Part shown: one piece after another, positions 46,316-58,700 of the stretch | How positions within the stretch are numbered: the first letter of the stretch is position 1 | Layout: every line of letters begins with the position of its first letter | NCBI GenBank assembly: GCA_022419385.1 | Contig: JAJUBI010000002.1 | Span: forward strand, 248,001 to 312,000 | Source of the DNA: Paraconiothyrium sp. Pb-2020 | Lineage: Eukaryota; Ascomycota; Dothideomycetes; Pleosporales; Didymosphaeriaceae | Length of the DNA: 64,000 nt | Reading direction: 5' to 3' | Made by a program: the position numbers and the translations under genes | The notes under the pieces: generated by a model | The model's input: only the letters and a program-made list of their open reading frames with translations | The model's database searches: none | What the model was told of the DNA's origin: nothing

Positions 46316-47823
46316 GGCTGTGGTGGTGGTATGTGAGTTGGCGGGGAGGGGAAATCTGTGAGGGTTGATGAAGACAACGAATGGGTCCTCAACAAGACTA
46401 GCGAGTGGAAGATGCGATGGACGGTGCTTCCGATGAGAGCACGGTATGGGGTATGGGAAGAAGTTCGCAGGGTGTCAAAGAGCTCTCGGGTGAGGACAGC
46501 TGGATTTAAGGGTTTGGTGGTACTCTTGTCGGACGGAGCTCCCTAGCTCGAGAAAGCGCAGGCCAAGCGGCCCCCCAATTATTCCCCTTTTCGCCAGCCA
46601 TCCCTTGTCCTCGCCCGCTGCCCACTGCCTTAGCTCCCACCGCTTCGCCCCTTGCAACTGTACGAAAGGTCGCTGGAACATCGTGCCCAGCATTCTAAAT
46701 TTGCTGCTTCTCGCCGCTGGTTGGCGTGACATTGTGTTTTAGGTGCTGCGGCTGGCATCCCATTCGCCTGCTGCCCGTCACGCGCGACCTCTTCGATTCC
46801 GCAGGTACATGCGACTGCACCGAGTACATTTGCTGTTCTCATTCACCGCCTACGATGCTAGCCCACGTGGGATGCCGCCTTCCAGAACAGACTTTGCCTG
46901 TCACGCACGTCGCAGCATGGATAGGGGTTCCCGTCCCTTGACAGGACAGATTCACGCTGTGGCTGACCTCGAGCAGCCTCAATCCCGCAAAAGCCCGGAT
47001 CCCCAATTTGCTCTCCCATCGCCCCGGCCCACATGATCTCTTCTGTGGGGAGACTCGACGGCTTCCGGCGTTTCAAGCTGCCATGCGGCTTTCCGGCTTC
47101 ATTCCTCATTATCGATACTGCAGGTCACGCTTGTGGGTGCAGACGCGCGTCGGTCCTGCGTGGCACTCACGCAACTCATCTGTTTGACGACGTTCCTTGC
47201 GCATACTCGTTATGGCTAGATGAGGTTTCTGCAAGGCGACATTTTTTCCACAACTTGCGTTCTCACCGCCCTGGACTGTGCCTCAGGTGTTCACGATGCG
47301 CCGCCAATCTCCGAGGTAGATCCCTTCCAGTCTTCAACGGTCAAGCAACGTTGCAACTTGCGCCATTGCAGCATTCGATTGCCATGGTTCAATTTGGCTT
47401 CCTCTCGTGATCTTTTGCGTTACGTGACAGCGCTAACGCCATATTTGAGCTCAAACACCAACAGACCCTTTATAGAGTCTGTTTAACATTACCTATATCG
47501 GAAACACCATCGCCACCATTGAATACAGGACGCTAACGCCTTCCGCGTAGCTTCACTATGCGGTGGCACTTGGAGTCTCACTCAGCCTTACGCTGCGTAC
47601 TAAGGACTGCAGATCCCTGCTATCTATGATTCCACGATACTTCCATCTATCGCCTGAATGCCTCCTATGCGATTATCACGCTACCAAAATGATCTGGTCA
47701 ATGCACATCTAAGGTACCAAGTTTGCAGCTGTACTCGGTACTCTCACAACAGCAGGCCCATGCTATTCTTAGTATCCAATATATTGAGAAGATGAACAAC
47801 GCGAATTCCAGCGCTATCTGATC
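46316..47823. other. Long intergenic region upstream of the GDP-mannose pyrophosphorylase gene
   Basis: It spans 1.5 kb between two minus-strand genes. Frames at 46475-47410 overlap on both strands and lack motifs; the 125-codon plus-strand frame at 47033 has no protein-like pattern. I see no repeat. Confidence 0.4.
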
Positions 47824-48873
47824 TCATCCCAATCCACCACTACCACTCGTCCTCCGACTCTCTGATCTCGAGCTCGAACCCTTCTTCCCCAACGTAACCG
47901 TCTGCCACACATCCGCCATCCGACTCCAACTATTCGTCTTAATCAACCCCCCCTCATCTTTCAAACTATTCCTCCGTGACCTCGCTCCTCTCCCCGGCGT
48001 ACTCGCCCCGCTCCCCGCTCCCCGAAATTGATACTCCTTAACATGCTCCCAGTCCCCGGTCTTATACTTCCACAAATCGAACCCCAACGCTTTCCCGTGA
48101 TACGTCTCTTCGTACAGAATGCGCCGCAAAGTGTCGAACGTAGACAGCACCTTCTTCTCCTCCTCTACCTTGTTCATGATAGTCCAATGCGGCTGCCATC
48201 CTCTACTCCTGCTATCCTGCTGACTCAACCACTCAATCCACTTCTCCCGCAGTTCCTCGCGCAGGTGCTGCGACTGCTCGTCTCCAGACCCAAGTAACAC
48301 CGCTACACCCCTCCGCAGCCGAAACGGCTTCCCAGTCGATATGTGGTACGGCCTCGTCCGTGCAGCGAGGCGATTCAACGTAGCGTCAATGACCTCAATC
48401 TGCGAGTGTGGCAGCGCGTGGAACAGCGTGATGTGCGCCGGCGTCCGGTTCAGATGTTTCGGGAAGTATTCCTCGCGGAGCTGGTCCAGCGGAACCGAGA
48501 TCGAAGGCGAGAGGCTGAGCGTGAGGACGTAGACTTGTTCTTCTTCCAGCCCGGTGTTGGGCTTGTGCGAGGGCTGGGGAGATGTACGCCGGGAGGGAGC
48601 GGCGCTGGTGACTGCGCTGTCGATGATTTCGGCGCAGGGGTCTGCTGGCGGTGACGCATGTCTCTTTGGGGAGAACATGGCTCTTTTGCGAAGCACAGAG
48701 AGTGCGTATTTGTCGCTTTGGTTCCAGTATCGAGTGCTCGCGGGTGGGCGCGCGGCTTTAGCGATCGTCCTGCAAGGTACGAAAGAGAGCGAATGCGCAA
48801 ACAGGGTCCGATGATGCGCAGGGATGTTCGGGCGATAAAGTCGTTCGAAAATCTGCGCGGCGACCCACCGCAT
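47824..48873 (-). CDS. 2H phosphoesterase (2'-5' RNA ligase-like) protein
   Basis: One exon of 349 codons. The two H-x-T/S motifs that define the superfamily are present: PAHITLFHAL with His at about 147, and QPHWTIMNKV with His at about 229. The core segment VYVLTLSLSPS opens the fold. After the core a Ser/Arg-rich tail (RSRRNSLKD, SSSRSESRRTSGSG) is probably disordered. The start is uncertain: the first Met (48873) gives an Arg-rich N-terminus that could be a mitochondrial presequence, while the Met at 48678 (MFSPKRHASPP) would give a shorter cytosolic form. 2H enzymes act on 2'-5' or cyclic phosphodiester bonds in RNA or nucleotides; the substrate here is unknown. Confidence 0.8.
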   Translation of the reverse strand: MRWVAAQIFERLYRPNIPAHHRTLFAHSLSFVPCRTIAKAARPPASTRYWNQSDKYALSVLRKRAMFSPKRHASPPADPCAEIIDSAVTSAAPSRRTSPQPSHKPNTGLEEEQVYVLTLSLSPSISVPLDQLREEYFPKHLNRTPAHITLFHALPHSQIEVIDATLNRLAARTRPYHISTGKPFRLRRGVAVLLGSGDEQSQHLREELREKWIEWLSQQDSRSRGWQPHWTIMNKVEEEKKVLSTFDTLRRILYEETYHGKALGFDLWKYKTGDWEHVKEYQFRGAGSGASTPGRGARSRRNSLKDEGGLIKTNSWSRMADVWQTVTLGKKGSSSRSESRRTSGSGGLG

Positions 48874-49383
48874 ACTTATTCCAACACATCAGGCGCGGAT
48901 CCTCAATTTAGGAAACTCACCCAGTTGTTCGCCTGGCTCGGGGTCGACTACGTCACACCAATCAGTGTTTTAGCGCGGCACCGTCCGTTGAGCGGACCCA
49001 CACCTCGGCGGAGATTTTGAGCCTCAACAACGGTTTATCTTTCGACCTGACACCATTCAATTTCGTTTGGTTGCGGTTCGGCTCGTTGGCTGCACATTGG
49101 CGTGTGAGCGGCGGTGATTCGACTGTGCGGTCTACCGCGGTAGTCTAGGGCGCCTGCAAGTTTCGGAGATGTACATGTTTGTACCAAAGATCAGATGTCG
49201 TATCTGGAATAATTTGGTTCGCAATCGCTCAAGCGACACTTCAGTTGCTGGTAGCCCTGGAGTCATAACTGGCACGTTACTGGATGCGGGTGGACAATGC
49301 AGTATGGCAGTAGTCATTATCATATATCTGTTATCCGCTCATGATCTTCTGAGGTCTCGAAGCCCCGCCTCAAAGATAGAAGA
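48874..49383. other. Intergenic region
   Basis: It lies between two minus-strand genes and contains the promoter of the 2H gene and the 3' flank of the aldo-keto reductase. Nothing else is visible. Confidence 0.4.
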
Positions 49384-50586
49384 TTAGAAACCCTGCCTCG
49401 TCTTCGGCACATACGCCTCTTCCAAAACCTTGACGTCCTCCTCGCTCAACTTGAACTTACTATTCCTCACCGCCTCATCAATGCGCTCCTTACTACTCAG
49501 CCCGATAATCGGCTGCACGCCCTTGTGTATAGTCCACGCCGTCGCCACACACGCCATGCTAACATTGTTCTTCTTCGCAATCTTCTCCACGCGGCCTACA
49601 ATCTCCTTATCCACCGCATCCTCGCGATCATGCACGAGCATCTTGAGGAAATTGTCCGTCGTAGCGCGCTTAGAGCTGCGCTCGCTCCACGGGCGCGTCA
49701 GCGCGCCGCGCGCAATGGGGGACCACGGAATGAGGCCCACGCCTGTGTCCTGGCAGTAGGGAATCATCTCGCGCTCTTCCTCGCGGTAGATGAGGTTGTA
49801 GTAGTTCTGCATGGAGATAAACTTGTGCCAGCCGTTGCGGTCTGCGATGTTCTGCAGCGTTTGGAACTCCCAGGCGGCCATTGAGGAGGCGCCGATGTAG
49901 CGGACCCAGCCCTTCTCCACGACGTCGTTGAGCGCCTTCATGATTTCTTCGCGGGGTGTGTCGCGGTCGAGGCGGTGGATTTGGAGGACGTCGATGTAGG
50001 TGCCGAGGCGCGAGACGCTGGCTTCTACGGCGTCGAAGATGTGCTTGCGGGAGAGGCCGACCTGGTTAACGAGGTCGCCGTCGTTGGTGGATACGGAGGC
50101 GATGCCGAGGGTGGGGTCTTCTTCGTTGACGCCGAAGTAGCACTTTGAGAGGAGGACGACTTTGGAGCGGGGGATGTTGTATTTCTTGAGGGCTTTGCCG
50201 ATGATGCGTTCTGAGGCGCCGTGAGAGTAGATGTCGGCCTGGAGCAAACGCACTCTGTTAGCAAAGCTGCTTATTGAGAATGAGATAGTAAATCAAACAG
50301 AGTCTCGTGTTCCTGAGTGTAAGAGGGCGGTGGAGACGTACCGTGTCCCAGGTGTTGATGCCAACCTTATACGCATGCTCCAGCAGCGGCAAGCTCTGCT
50401 CCTCATCCAAAACCCACTCCTGCCACTTCGGATCGCCGTAGCTCATCGCTCCGAGAATCACCTTCGACACCTTGAGGCCGGACTTTCCCAGGCTGTAGCT
50501 CGATCAGCACAATGCCTCCATCCAGCAGCTCCCGCCATACTCAGGACAGATAAAACATACTTGACGTATTCCATCTTCTCAGACAT
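49384..50586 (-). CDS. Aldo-keto reductase (AKR, aryl-alcohol dehydrogenase-like)
   Basis: Three exons, 50586-50561 (26 nt), 50492-50342 and 50238-49384, close in phase to give 343 residues, the usual AKR length. Joined exons read EYVNLGKSGLKVSKVILGAM and INTWDTADIYSHGASERIIG. The catalytic tetrad can be placed: Asp and Tyr in DTADIYSHG, Lys in VVLLSKCYF, His in VLQIHRLDRDTP. The NADPH-side segments GLIPWSPIARGALTRPW and GVQPIIGLSSKERIDEAV are typical of the Tim-barrel family close to yeast AAD and YPR1-like aryl-alcohol dehydrogenases. It should reduce aldehydes or ketones with NADPH in the cytosol. The physiological substrate cannot be read. Confidence 0.93.
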
Positions 50587-51538
50587 GATCCTCAATTTCT
50601 ATATGCTCTTTCTCAAGTATGTAAAACCGGGCTCAGTTCTCCTTGTCGTTAGGCTGCCCGCGTGTGTTCTTTGCGTCAAGCCCGCCGTCCACACAGCGGG
50701 GTCCCTCAACTTTAAACCCAGCCCGCAGCGGAATTTACACACAGCTCCGGCGATCCGCAGCGTTCTTTGTAAACCCTCCGCCAACTCTACTCGTCAATTG
50801 GCGCGGAATTCGATGGCTGCCCACCTCGGTACCCTTCGGCGGCGTCTTGGGTGGGGAGCTACGCGGGGTTACATGTTATTTCCGTGACGTCGTGCAAGTG
50901 GCGTGCTGGCGCTGGCGGAGTACCGCGGGGGTAATGTATGCTCGGGAGCATCCCATGCTCAGCGAAGGTTTTCGGGTCAGGGAACTGGTCGAGCTGTTGC
51001 TGCTGTGGGATTTGGTGTGGGACGAGACGCGACTTGTGAGTCCGCGATGCACGAGGCTTCAAGAGTGTAATATACCAGGCGCCCCTCAAATTTGTGTACG
51101 CAACGAGCGCATTCTTGGGCGGGGGCACCTGCCTGTGATAGTGGAGTCAAGTTTTGCGTGCACTTCCGGTGAAGAAGAGAGGCGTTTGAAATATGGACGC
51201 TTGGGTTTTAAGCAGTCAGGCAAACGGACGTTATAAGCGATTATTCAGCGTCATTGTATGCTGGATGAATGATGTACGAACCACATGCATAATCTGTCAC
51301 GATGCACGACATCCATCCTTTCAATCGTCTTTTCACACTCATGGAATTAACACATCACGATAGAATGGTGCAGGCAAATAATGATTGAGAACGAATCTCA
51401 GCCCGTGGGCATGCTCTTTGAATTAGGCCTTGGTAGCCTGATCTTGAACTGTAGAGATGTCATAACCGTTGGCCCTTGCTGGTGCCGTCATGCCCTAAAC
51501 GCCATCCGTGATATTGCCCATGATGTCAAACAAACCGC
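50587..51538. other. Intergenic region
   Basis: A 197-codon plus-strand frame at 50643-51236 has no motif and an irregular composition, so it is not called. The right end contains the 3' flank of polyubiquitin. Confidence 0.4.
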
Positions 51539-52569
<1,031 letters not shown>

Positions 52570-52682
52570 CGTGAAGTCCGGGGAGTGTGCTGTTTGTCTG
52601 TGTGGAAGTGTTTCTCGTTGACAGTGTGTCGTAGAGCGCGTGTGATTGCATGTGTAGACAGAGAGAGGCGGCGGGCGGAGGG

Positions 52683-52688
52683 TTTATA
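52683..52688 (-). promoter_or_regulatory. TATA box (TATAAA) of the polyubiquitin gene
   Basis: On the minus strand CATATAAACC lies about 115 bases upstream of the ATG at 52569, a suitable place for a stress-inducible core promoter. No perfect heat-shock element array was seen by eye. Confidence 0.5.
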
Positions 52689-53576
52689 TGGGCCAGAGGT
52701 GCAGGCGCAGGCGGCAAGCTGAGGCTGTGACGGTCAATGGGTGAGTAATGACACAACCAAAGCGGCCCGTGCACCAATCGCAATCAAGGCGAGAGAACGT
52801 TCGAGCGTCTTCTTGGCCAGGCAGCCGCGCTCTTTTACCGCGCTGTTCGCTGTTTTATTTCATTTGGAGCTTCGCTTCAGGTGCTCGAAGCCTCTGTTGC
52901 GCCCTTCTGCCGTCCAATTCACTCGCATCGTGCTGTCCGCCGCCTGGAACGCCAGCTTCCCCCGCTCTCCGTTATCGCGCGGGCCCTAGCCATGTGACCC
53001 TCTCTTATCGACCGGGGAACTACACCCCAGCCGGATCTGGTCGCTCACCATCAACAACGAACCGCGCCGCATGCTGCAATGCGCCTTAGCACCCTTTTGT
53101 GAGCTGCAGGCGGCAGAAAAAGCGTTGCAAGCTGGCTTTTCACCGTATCGCCACCATAGCTCGCGGTTCTAGATTGCGCATCGGGTAGAAACGCTTCTGA
53201 CATGCGCTCGGGCGTATCTCGGCAACCTTGATTCATCATCCATACACTGTGGCGGTACGTGTCGCATACCTCATCTAGGTACTCAGGCAGACAATCGCAA
53301 GCTCCGCAGACATTGAGCGCCCCGATATTCACATACCGTGGTCGCCTTAGGAAAAGCTCCAACCTTTGGACCTCTCACGCAAACGGTCGTTCGGACTTGG
53401 TAACGCAAGAGGCGTTGCAATGAGGGCGTGATGATGTCACGCCTCACCAATTGATATCTCTGGCATGAAGCGCGCCTTGCGCATGCTCTAGTTGACAGAC
53501 TTGAGACGTCACAAAGCCGACGGCTGTTCCACGAGCGCACCCGCACCCTTTTTATCGCACATAGAGACGTTCCGCG
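52689..53576. other. Bidirectional intergenic region
   Basis: Polyubiquitin and the NTF2-like gene diverge across about 1 kb. Short frames on both strands lack motifs. A T-rich TTTTTATCG lies about 25 bases before the NTF2-like ATG. Confidence 0.4.
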
Positions 53577-53960
53577 ATGCCGAACTTTACTGCACCCAGC
53601 TTGACCGCCACCATCTGCACCCTTGAGCACCGCGCCTGGGCTGCACTTTGCGACTCCGGCGCTGCGCTACTTCCCCTCCTTTCTGCGAATCCGGTTCTCA
53701 TTTTCCCCGGCGACAAAATCCTCACTGCAACGTCTTCGCCGACGGTCCACGAGATACTGCAAGACCCGAGTTTCCAACCGTGGACAAAATACATACTGAG
53801 CCATGACGAGGTACAACCGCTCGGAGAGAGCGCCGCATTGGTATACTACCGCGTAGAAGCCATTAGGGAGGAGCTGCCGTTTAGAGCTATTTGCTCGAGC
53901 GCGTGGGTGCTTGAAGATGGTCAGTGGAAGATGGCGAGCCATCAGCAGACACTGATCTAG
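53577..53960 (+). CDS. NTF2/SnoaL-like small protein (DUF4440-type)
   Basis: A single exon of 127 codons starts MPNFTAPSLTATICTLE. The order of a long first helix (CTLEHRAWAALCDSGAALLPLL), a strand with VLIFPGDKILTA, then EILQDPSFQPWTKYILS and paired strands (ALVYYRVEAIRE, FRAICSSAWVLEDGQWKMASHQQT) matches the NTF2-like cone fold, close to DUF4440/SnoaL-like proteins. Members include ketosteroid isomerase-type enzymes and pure binding proteins, so activity cannot be assigned. The final W-K-hxxHQQT pattern is characteristic. Length is normal for the family. Confidence 0.8.
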   Translation: MPNFTAPSLTATICTLEHRAWAALCDSGAALLPLLSANPVLIFPGDKILTATSSPTVHEILQDPSFQPWTKYILSHDEVQPLGESAALVYYRVEAIREELPFRAICSSAWVLEDGQWKMASHQQTLI

Positions 53961-54416
53961 CACACGTACAATGATGCTGGACGACCTACACGAACGCTAC
54001 GATTTTACGGAATGTACGAAATTTTTCACCGTATTAATTAACGCGGTTCCGTTCCTAATCTAATCTTTAAAATCTAATTTGCCACTTTTTGCGCCAGCGA
54101 CGTTTGCTCTGCTACGGGCTATGCTCATCTTGAAGATCTTCGGCGTTCCCACCTACATGCGGTCCACACATCGAAGAGACATGCCTTTTTGTTGAAATAT
54201 CAGGGGTAAACATACACTGGCTTGTACCTCGGCTCCTCCTCCTTTCTGCCGAGCTGGAGCCGTTCAGACCACCTGCTCACCTTGTATATACCTAGAGCTT
54301 ATCCATTCCAGCAATACAGAAACAGCATCAACCCACTGCCCATGCCTCCTCTCCCTCACTAAATCTAAGCCCTATCTAATTATAGTTCACATCCACGATC
54401 CACCGTCACATCAACC
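53961..54416. other. Intergenic region upstream of the methyltransferase
   Basis: A/T-rich sequence at 54020-54080 fits the 3' UTR of the NTF2-like gene. TGTATATACC near 54285, about 130 bases before the next ATG, may be its TATA box. Confidence 0.4.
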
Positions 54417-55268
54417 ATGACCACCGTTCAAAAAGGCGAAAACGTCTACAACCAATCCCAAAATTTCTGGGACTCCTACATCAAAGGCCGTCCCTCGATC
54501 CCCCAGTCTTTCTTCGACACTATATTCGCTTACCACGCCTCCCACAACGGCTCCTTCACCACCGCGCACGAGGTCGGCGCCGGCGTAGGCGTGCACTCCC
54601 CGCGCCTCGCAGCCCGCTTCCCCCACGTCTTAATCTCAGACATCATCTCCTCCAACATCCAGCTCGCCCGAACACGCTTACAAAGCCACGGCTGCTACAG
54701 CTTCAAAACAAGCTCCCTGGAAGACACCATCGACCTGGAGGCGGGCAGCGTAGACCTCGTCTTCGCTAGCACGATGATGCACTTCACAGATGTAGATGCC
54801 GCCGTGCGCGCAGTACACCACCAACTCGCGCCCGGCGGCACCTTCGCAGCAGGGCTCTATGGGACTTACGCACTGCACGAAGGCCGCGCGCAGGAAGTGT
54901 GGGCGAGAATCGTGCGATGTATATGCAGCAATATCATAGAGAAGTACGGCCTTGATGGCCGCGCTAAGCAGATTTTACAAAATGAAGCGTCGGGTCTCGA
55001 CTCCGTGGGCCTGCCCCCTGAATTGTTCACCCCAGCGCAGAGATTTGATTACAACTTTCCGCAGCGGAGCACGCTGAGGGATATGATTCTGCCAAAGCAG
55101 TATGGCCTTGAGACGATTGATCGGGTGGGGGCGGAGGATGTGGTTGTGAAAGATGGGTGGGATCGAGGGTGGTGCTCGAAGCAGGGGGTGGAGGGGTTGA
55201 AGGGGATTGCGAGTACGTGGCCGCATGATGAGGGGGATGAGGAGATTTTGGGCTGTGGGAGGAGTTGA
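54417..55268 (+). CDS. Class I SAM-dependent methyltransferase, C-terminus probably frameshifted
   Basis: The 283-codon frame starts MTTVQKGENVYNQSQNFWDSY. Motif I is AHEVGAGVGVHSPRLA (Gly-rich AdoMet loop), motif II acidic LISDIISSN, motif IV-like VDLVFASTMMHFTD and post-motif LAPGGTFAAGLYG. This resembles trans-aconitate/Crg1-type small-molecule methyltransferases. The annotated end DEGDEEILGCGRS is odd: in the next frame the same bases read GLWEELRGVVG, and in the third frame EVEGAWMVSLCWLRR follows (to about 55340), which together look like the family's normal tail. Two indels in the G-rich run 55245-55295 would explain this. The catalytic core is intact, so the enzyme may still fold. Substrate unknown. 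Confidence 0.8.
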   Translation: MTTVQKGENVYNQSQNFWDSYIKGRPSIPQSFFDTIFAYHASHNGSFTTAHEVGAGVGVHSPRLAARFPHVLISDIISSNIQLARTRLQSHGCYSFKTSSLEDTIDLEAGSVDLVFASTMMHFTDVDAAVRAVHHQLAPGGTFAAGLYGTYALHEGRAQEVWARIVRCICSNIIEKYGLDGRAKQILQNEASGLDSVGLPPELFTPAQRFDYNFPQRSTLRDMILPKQYGLETIDRVGAEDVVVKDGWDRGWCSKQGVEGLKGIASTWPHDEGDEEILGCGRS

Positions 55269-55716
55269 GGGGGGTGGTTGGGGAGGGGAGGTGGAGGGGG
55301 CGTGGATGGTTAGTTTGTGTTGGCTACGAAGAAGTAGCAGTTTAGCAATTGGTGATAGGATGGTACGAGTTATACGACTTATGACTTCGTGCTAGGAGTG
55401 GTGAGCGAATGTGTCTACGAAGTATGGAAAGGAACAGTTTATTGGAAAACAGTTGCGCTAAGAACCAGCGATGATTGGCCACAGCCAGCTACCAATCACA
55501 ACACCACTACGCCCTCCCTTGGCAGCTGCGACTTCAATGGGGCCAAATTGCCTGGGAAGTACGAGGTAGTAAGCAAATGTTTCAGCCTTGCAGATATGGC
55601 AGCTCTGCAACATCCACAGTAAGAGACAGCACCTTCTCACCGACGATCGAGCCTCCATCATATCACGACGACAATAGCGATATCATCATTGCAATATACG
55701 TAGGAAAAAAAGGGTC
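55269..55716. other. Spacer between the methyltransferase and the NLR
   Basis: The first 70 bases still carry protein-like sequence in other frames, probably the displaced tail of the methyltransferase. The rest is the promoter and leader of the NLR. No TATA box is clear. Confidence 0.45.
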
Positions 55717-58700
55717 ATGCCGGGCTTTCGCGATCGCTTCTCAAAATGGAAAGAGCGACGTCGGGACGAGCATGGAGAAAGAACAACCTCGTCTGCGCCT
55801 ACTCAGCCTACTAACTCCACGAGTCAACCCTCGACCGCAGTTGATGTTGTTGACACGACTTCTCATACTTCGCAAAAGAGTCAGTCTAACTCAACGTCGG
55901 CGAGCGATGCAAAGGCTGTCACGTTGGCGAATGACGCACAGCCTGGTTCATCCCCGCAGGATGCGAAGACTGCGATGTTGGGAAACAATGCAAGCATTAC
56001 TCCGCTGATGAACGAGGCAAAAAGTGCTCCGCTGGCGAGTAATGCAAGCACTACTCCGCTTGCCAACAATGCAAAAGCCCCTCCAACGCATGTGTCGAAA
56101 ATTAACAGCCCTGCGGACGGCGATCTGTGGGAACAAGCCTACAAGATAGTCACCCAACAAGAACCGGATCTTATGGCAGCCTTCACTCAACATGTCACTT
56201 CTGCTGAGGGTACATCTGCGTCGCCTCTGACACCACAATCGATCACCCTCATCGTCGAACGACTAACGCTCGAACGGGAGAGGAAGCAATGGCGTCTCGC
56301 TCTCTTCGAGAAGGACATAAGAGTTCGGAACCAAGTCGAGAAACTGGCCAAATTTGTCCTTTGGTCTGATGGGATCATCAAGCAGGCTCTTAGTGCTCAG
56401 CCCTATGCTGCACTCGCGTGGTCTGGCGTATCAATCCTGCTTCCGGTACGTTTTGAACTTTCAGACAGCGGGAATCCGCTAATGCGCAATAGCTTGTTGT
56501 GAGTTGTACCACAGAGCATGCAACGATGCTAGAGGGCTACAATGCCATATGCCATGTTCAAATGTACTGGAAATTGAGCGAAGGCATTTACTTTGGCGAG
56601 TCAGGCGATGTCATTCGGCAAAACATCATCCCGCAATTAGTTCAACTATACTCGCGAATTATCGAGTACCAGGCACGAGCCGTCTGTTATCTCTCTGAAT
56701 CACAGCGTTCTCGTGCGTGGCAAAGCGTGACCGGTTCGAATGACTGGACTGGAAGATTGGCCGAAATACAATCTTCAAGCGAGGGATGCAAGATCTTCAT
56801 CGACCCTGCACAGGAGAAGAAGGTTTCCCAAAATTGGCATCAACAACTAGCAGCGATGGGAGAGCAAACAGATATCCTCAGAGGGGTCCATCAGCTTCTA
56901 GAACAGGAGAGCCGCCAAAGAGAAAGGCGCCATGAGAGTCGAGCAGAGAAAGACGCTATCAGAGCACTGGCATCCGATCATGCAGCCTATACAGCTGGAA
57001 AGGATCGCAATCCGCAGAGGGTAGAAGGCACTTGCCAATGGTTCTTCAAAGATGAGCGTTTTTGTAAATGGCGTGGTCGAGATGAATCTGGCCTTTTATG
57101 GGTCTCAGCAGGGCCAGGGTGTGGAAAATCCGTCTTATCCCGCACTTTGATCGATGAAGGTCATCTTTCCACAAGGGTTACGACCTCGACTGTCTGCTAC
57201 TTCTTCTTCAAGGACGGTGAAACAGGCCGCATGGAGAGCACCGACGCTCTATGTGCCATCCTGCACCAACTGTTCAGTCATGACCTCACAAATCATTTGA
57301 TCAGCTACGCTTTAGACGCTCATAGAAACTTCGGCCCAGCTCTTCCGCAACAATTGGATGCCCTATGGCGCATCCTACTCGACTGTGCCAGAGACCCAAG
57401 CAGTGGGGAAATCGTTTGCGTCCTTGACGCTCTAGATGAATGCAACGAGAGGAGCCTGAAAGACTTGATGACCAAGCTCCAGGACTTCTACAGTATGGAA
57501 AATCAAAAGCCCACAACTCGGCTGAAGTTCTTGATCACCAGCCGCCCGTATGACCGAATAGTATATCTTTACAGCAAGATATCTGGAGTAACGGAACAGC
57601 TACGCCTAGATGGCGACGAAAACTCAGATCAATTAGCTAACGACATAACTCTCGTCATTGATGAAAGACTGGATAGTGTGGCTGGCTCTCTAAGCCCGAA
57701 GGATCGAGGAGACATCGCTCACCGAATGAAAAGCGGGAAGGATCGCACATACCTCTGGCTACACCTTATCTTCAGTATCATTGAGGAGAAGCGAAGCTTT
57801 TACGCCAAGAGATCGAACATTGAAAGTCTTTTGTCTACACTACCGTCGAACGTTGACGAAGCCTACGAAGAGATCCTGAATAAAAGCCAAGACGACGGCT
57901 CCGTTGAGACCCTTCTTCAAATCATTTTAGCTGCGTCCCATCCGCTAAGCCTTGATGAGTTGAACGTCGCTTTTACTTTAGCTCAGGACGAAGAGCGTAT
58001 CGAATCATACGCCGAGCTGCAGTCCAACCTGTGGCCAAACTTCTCGCAGGTCGTGCAGGATCTGTGCGGGCTATTCGTCAATGTGCACAAGTCAAAGGTC
58101 TACTTGATCCATCAGACGGCTCGTGAATTTCTTGTCAAGAAAAAGCGTGGAACCAAATGGCAGGGGCGCTTGGATATGCACACAGCTCATCAGACACTGT
58201 TTCGGCTCTGTACTCGATACATTTCCCATCGGGGTCTCCATGGAGCACAATATTGGGGACATAAAGACGAATTCCTACGATATGCTGCATCTTGTTGGCC
58301 TTTGCACTACTCACACCAAGGACAGACATCAATACAGGAGAGTCTAGAAGGCGCTTCAGCACTTTGTCGGCCAGACCCGAGTGACTCCGATTGGCTATTC
58401 GAATACCATGGAATGGATCCGCGGCCCAAAATAGAATTTGAAATCCGCGGCGTGCCTTCCCACCTCGTCCCCAGCAGAATGCCAGAAGATGGGACGACGG
58501 TGGAGGGGTTATGTCATATGTCGGGTCTGCAGTTAGCGAGCTATCTTGGTCTGGCACCCGTTGTTCACGATATGCTGACCAGAGGGTATCCACGCGAACG
58601 TTGTACTTGCGATCTATTCGTGGGTAACGACTGTTACTTCTGGATACCGAAAGCAATCGAGATCGCCATATATCGAGGCTTTTTGGATGTAGTACAAGTA

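Noticed and set aside
50643..51236. 197-codon plus-strand frame
   Set aside because: Composition is irregular, there is no domain or start context, and it lies in the promoter region of the minus-strand aldo-keto reductase.
55475..56008. 177-codon frame overlapping the NLR start
   Set aside because: It overlaps the first exon of the NLR in another frame, is Arg/Leu-rich as shadow frames often are, and has no motif.
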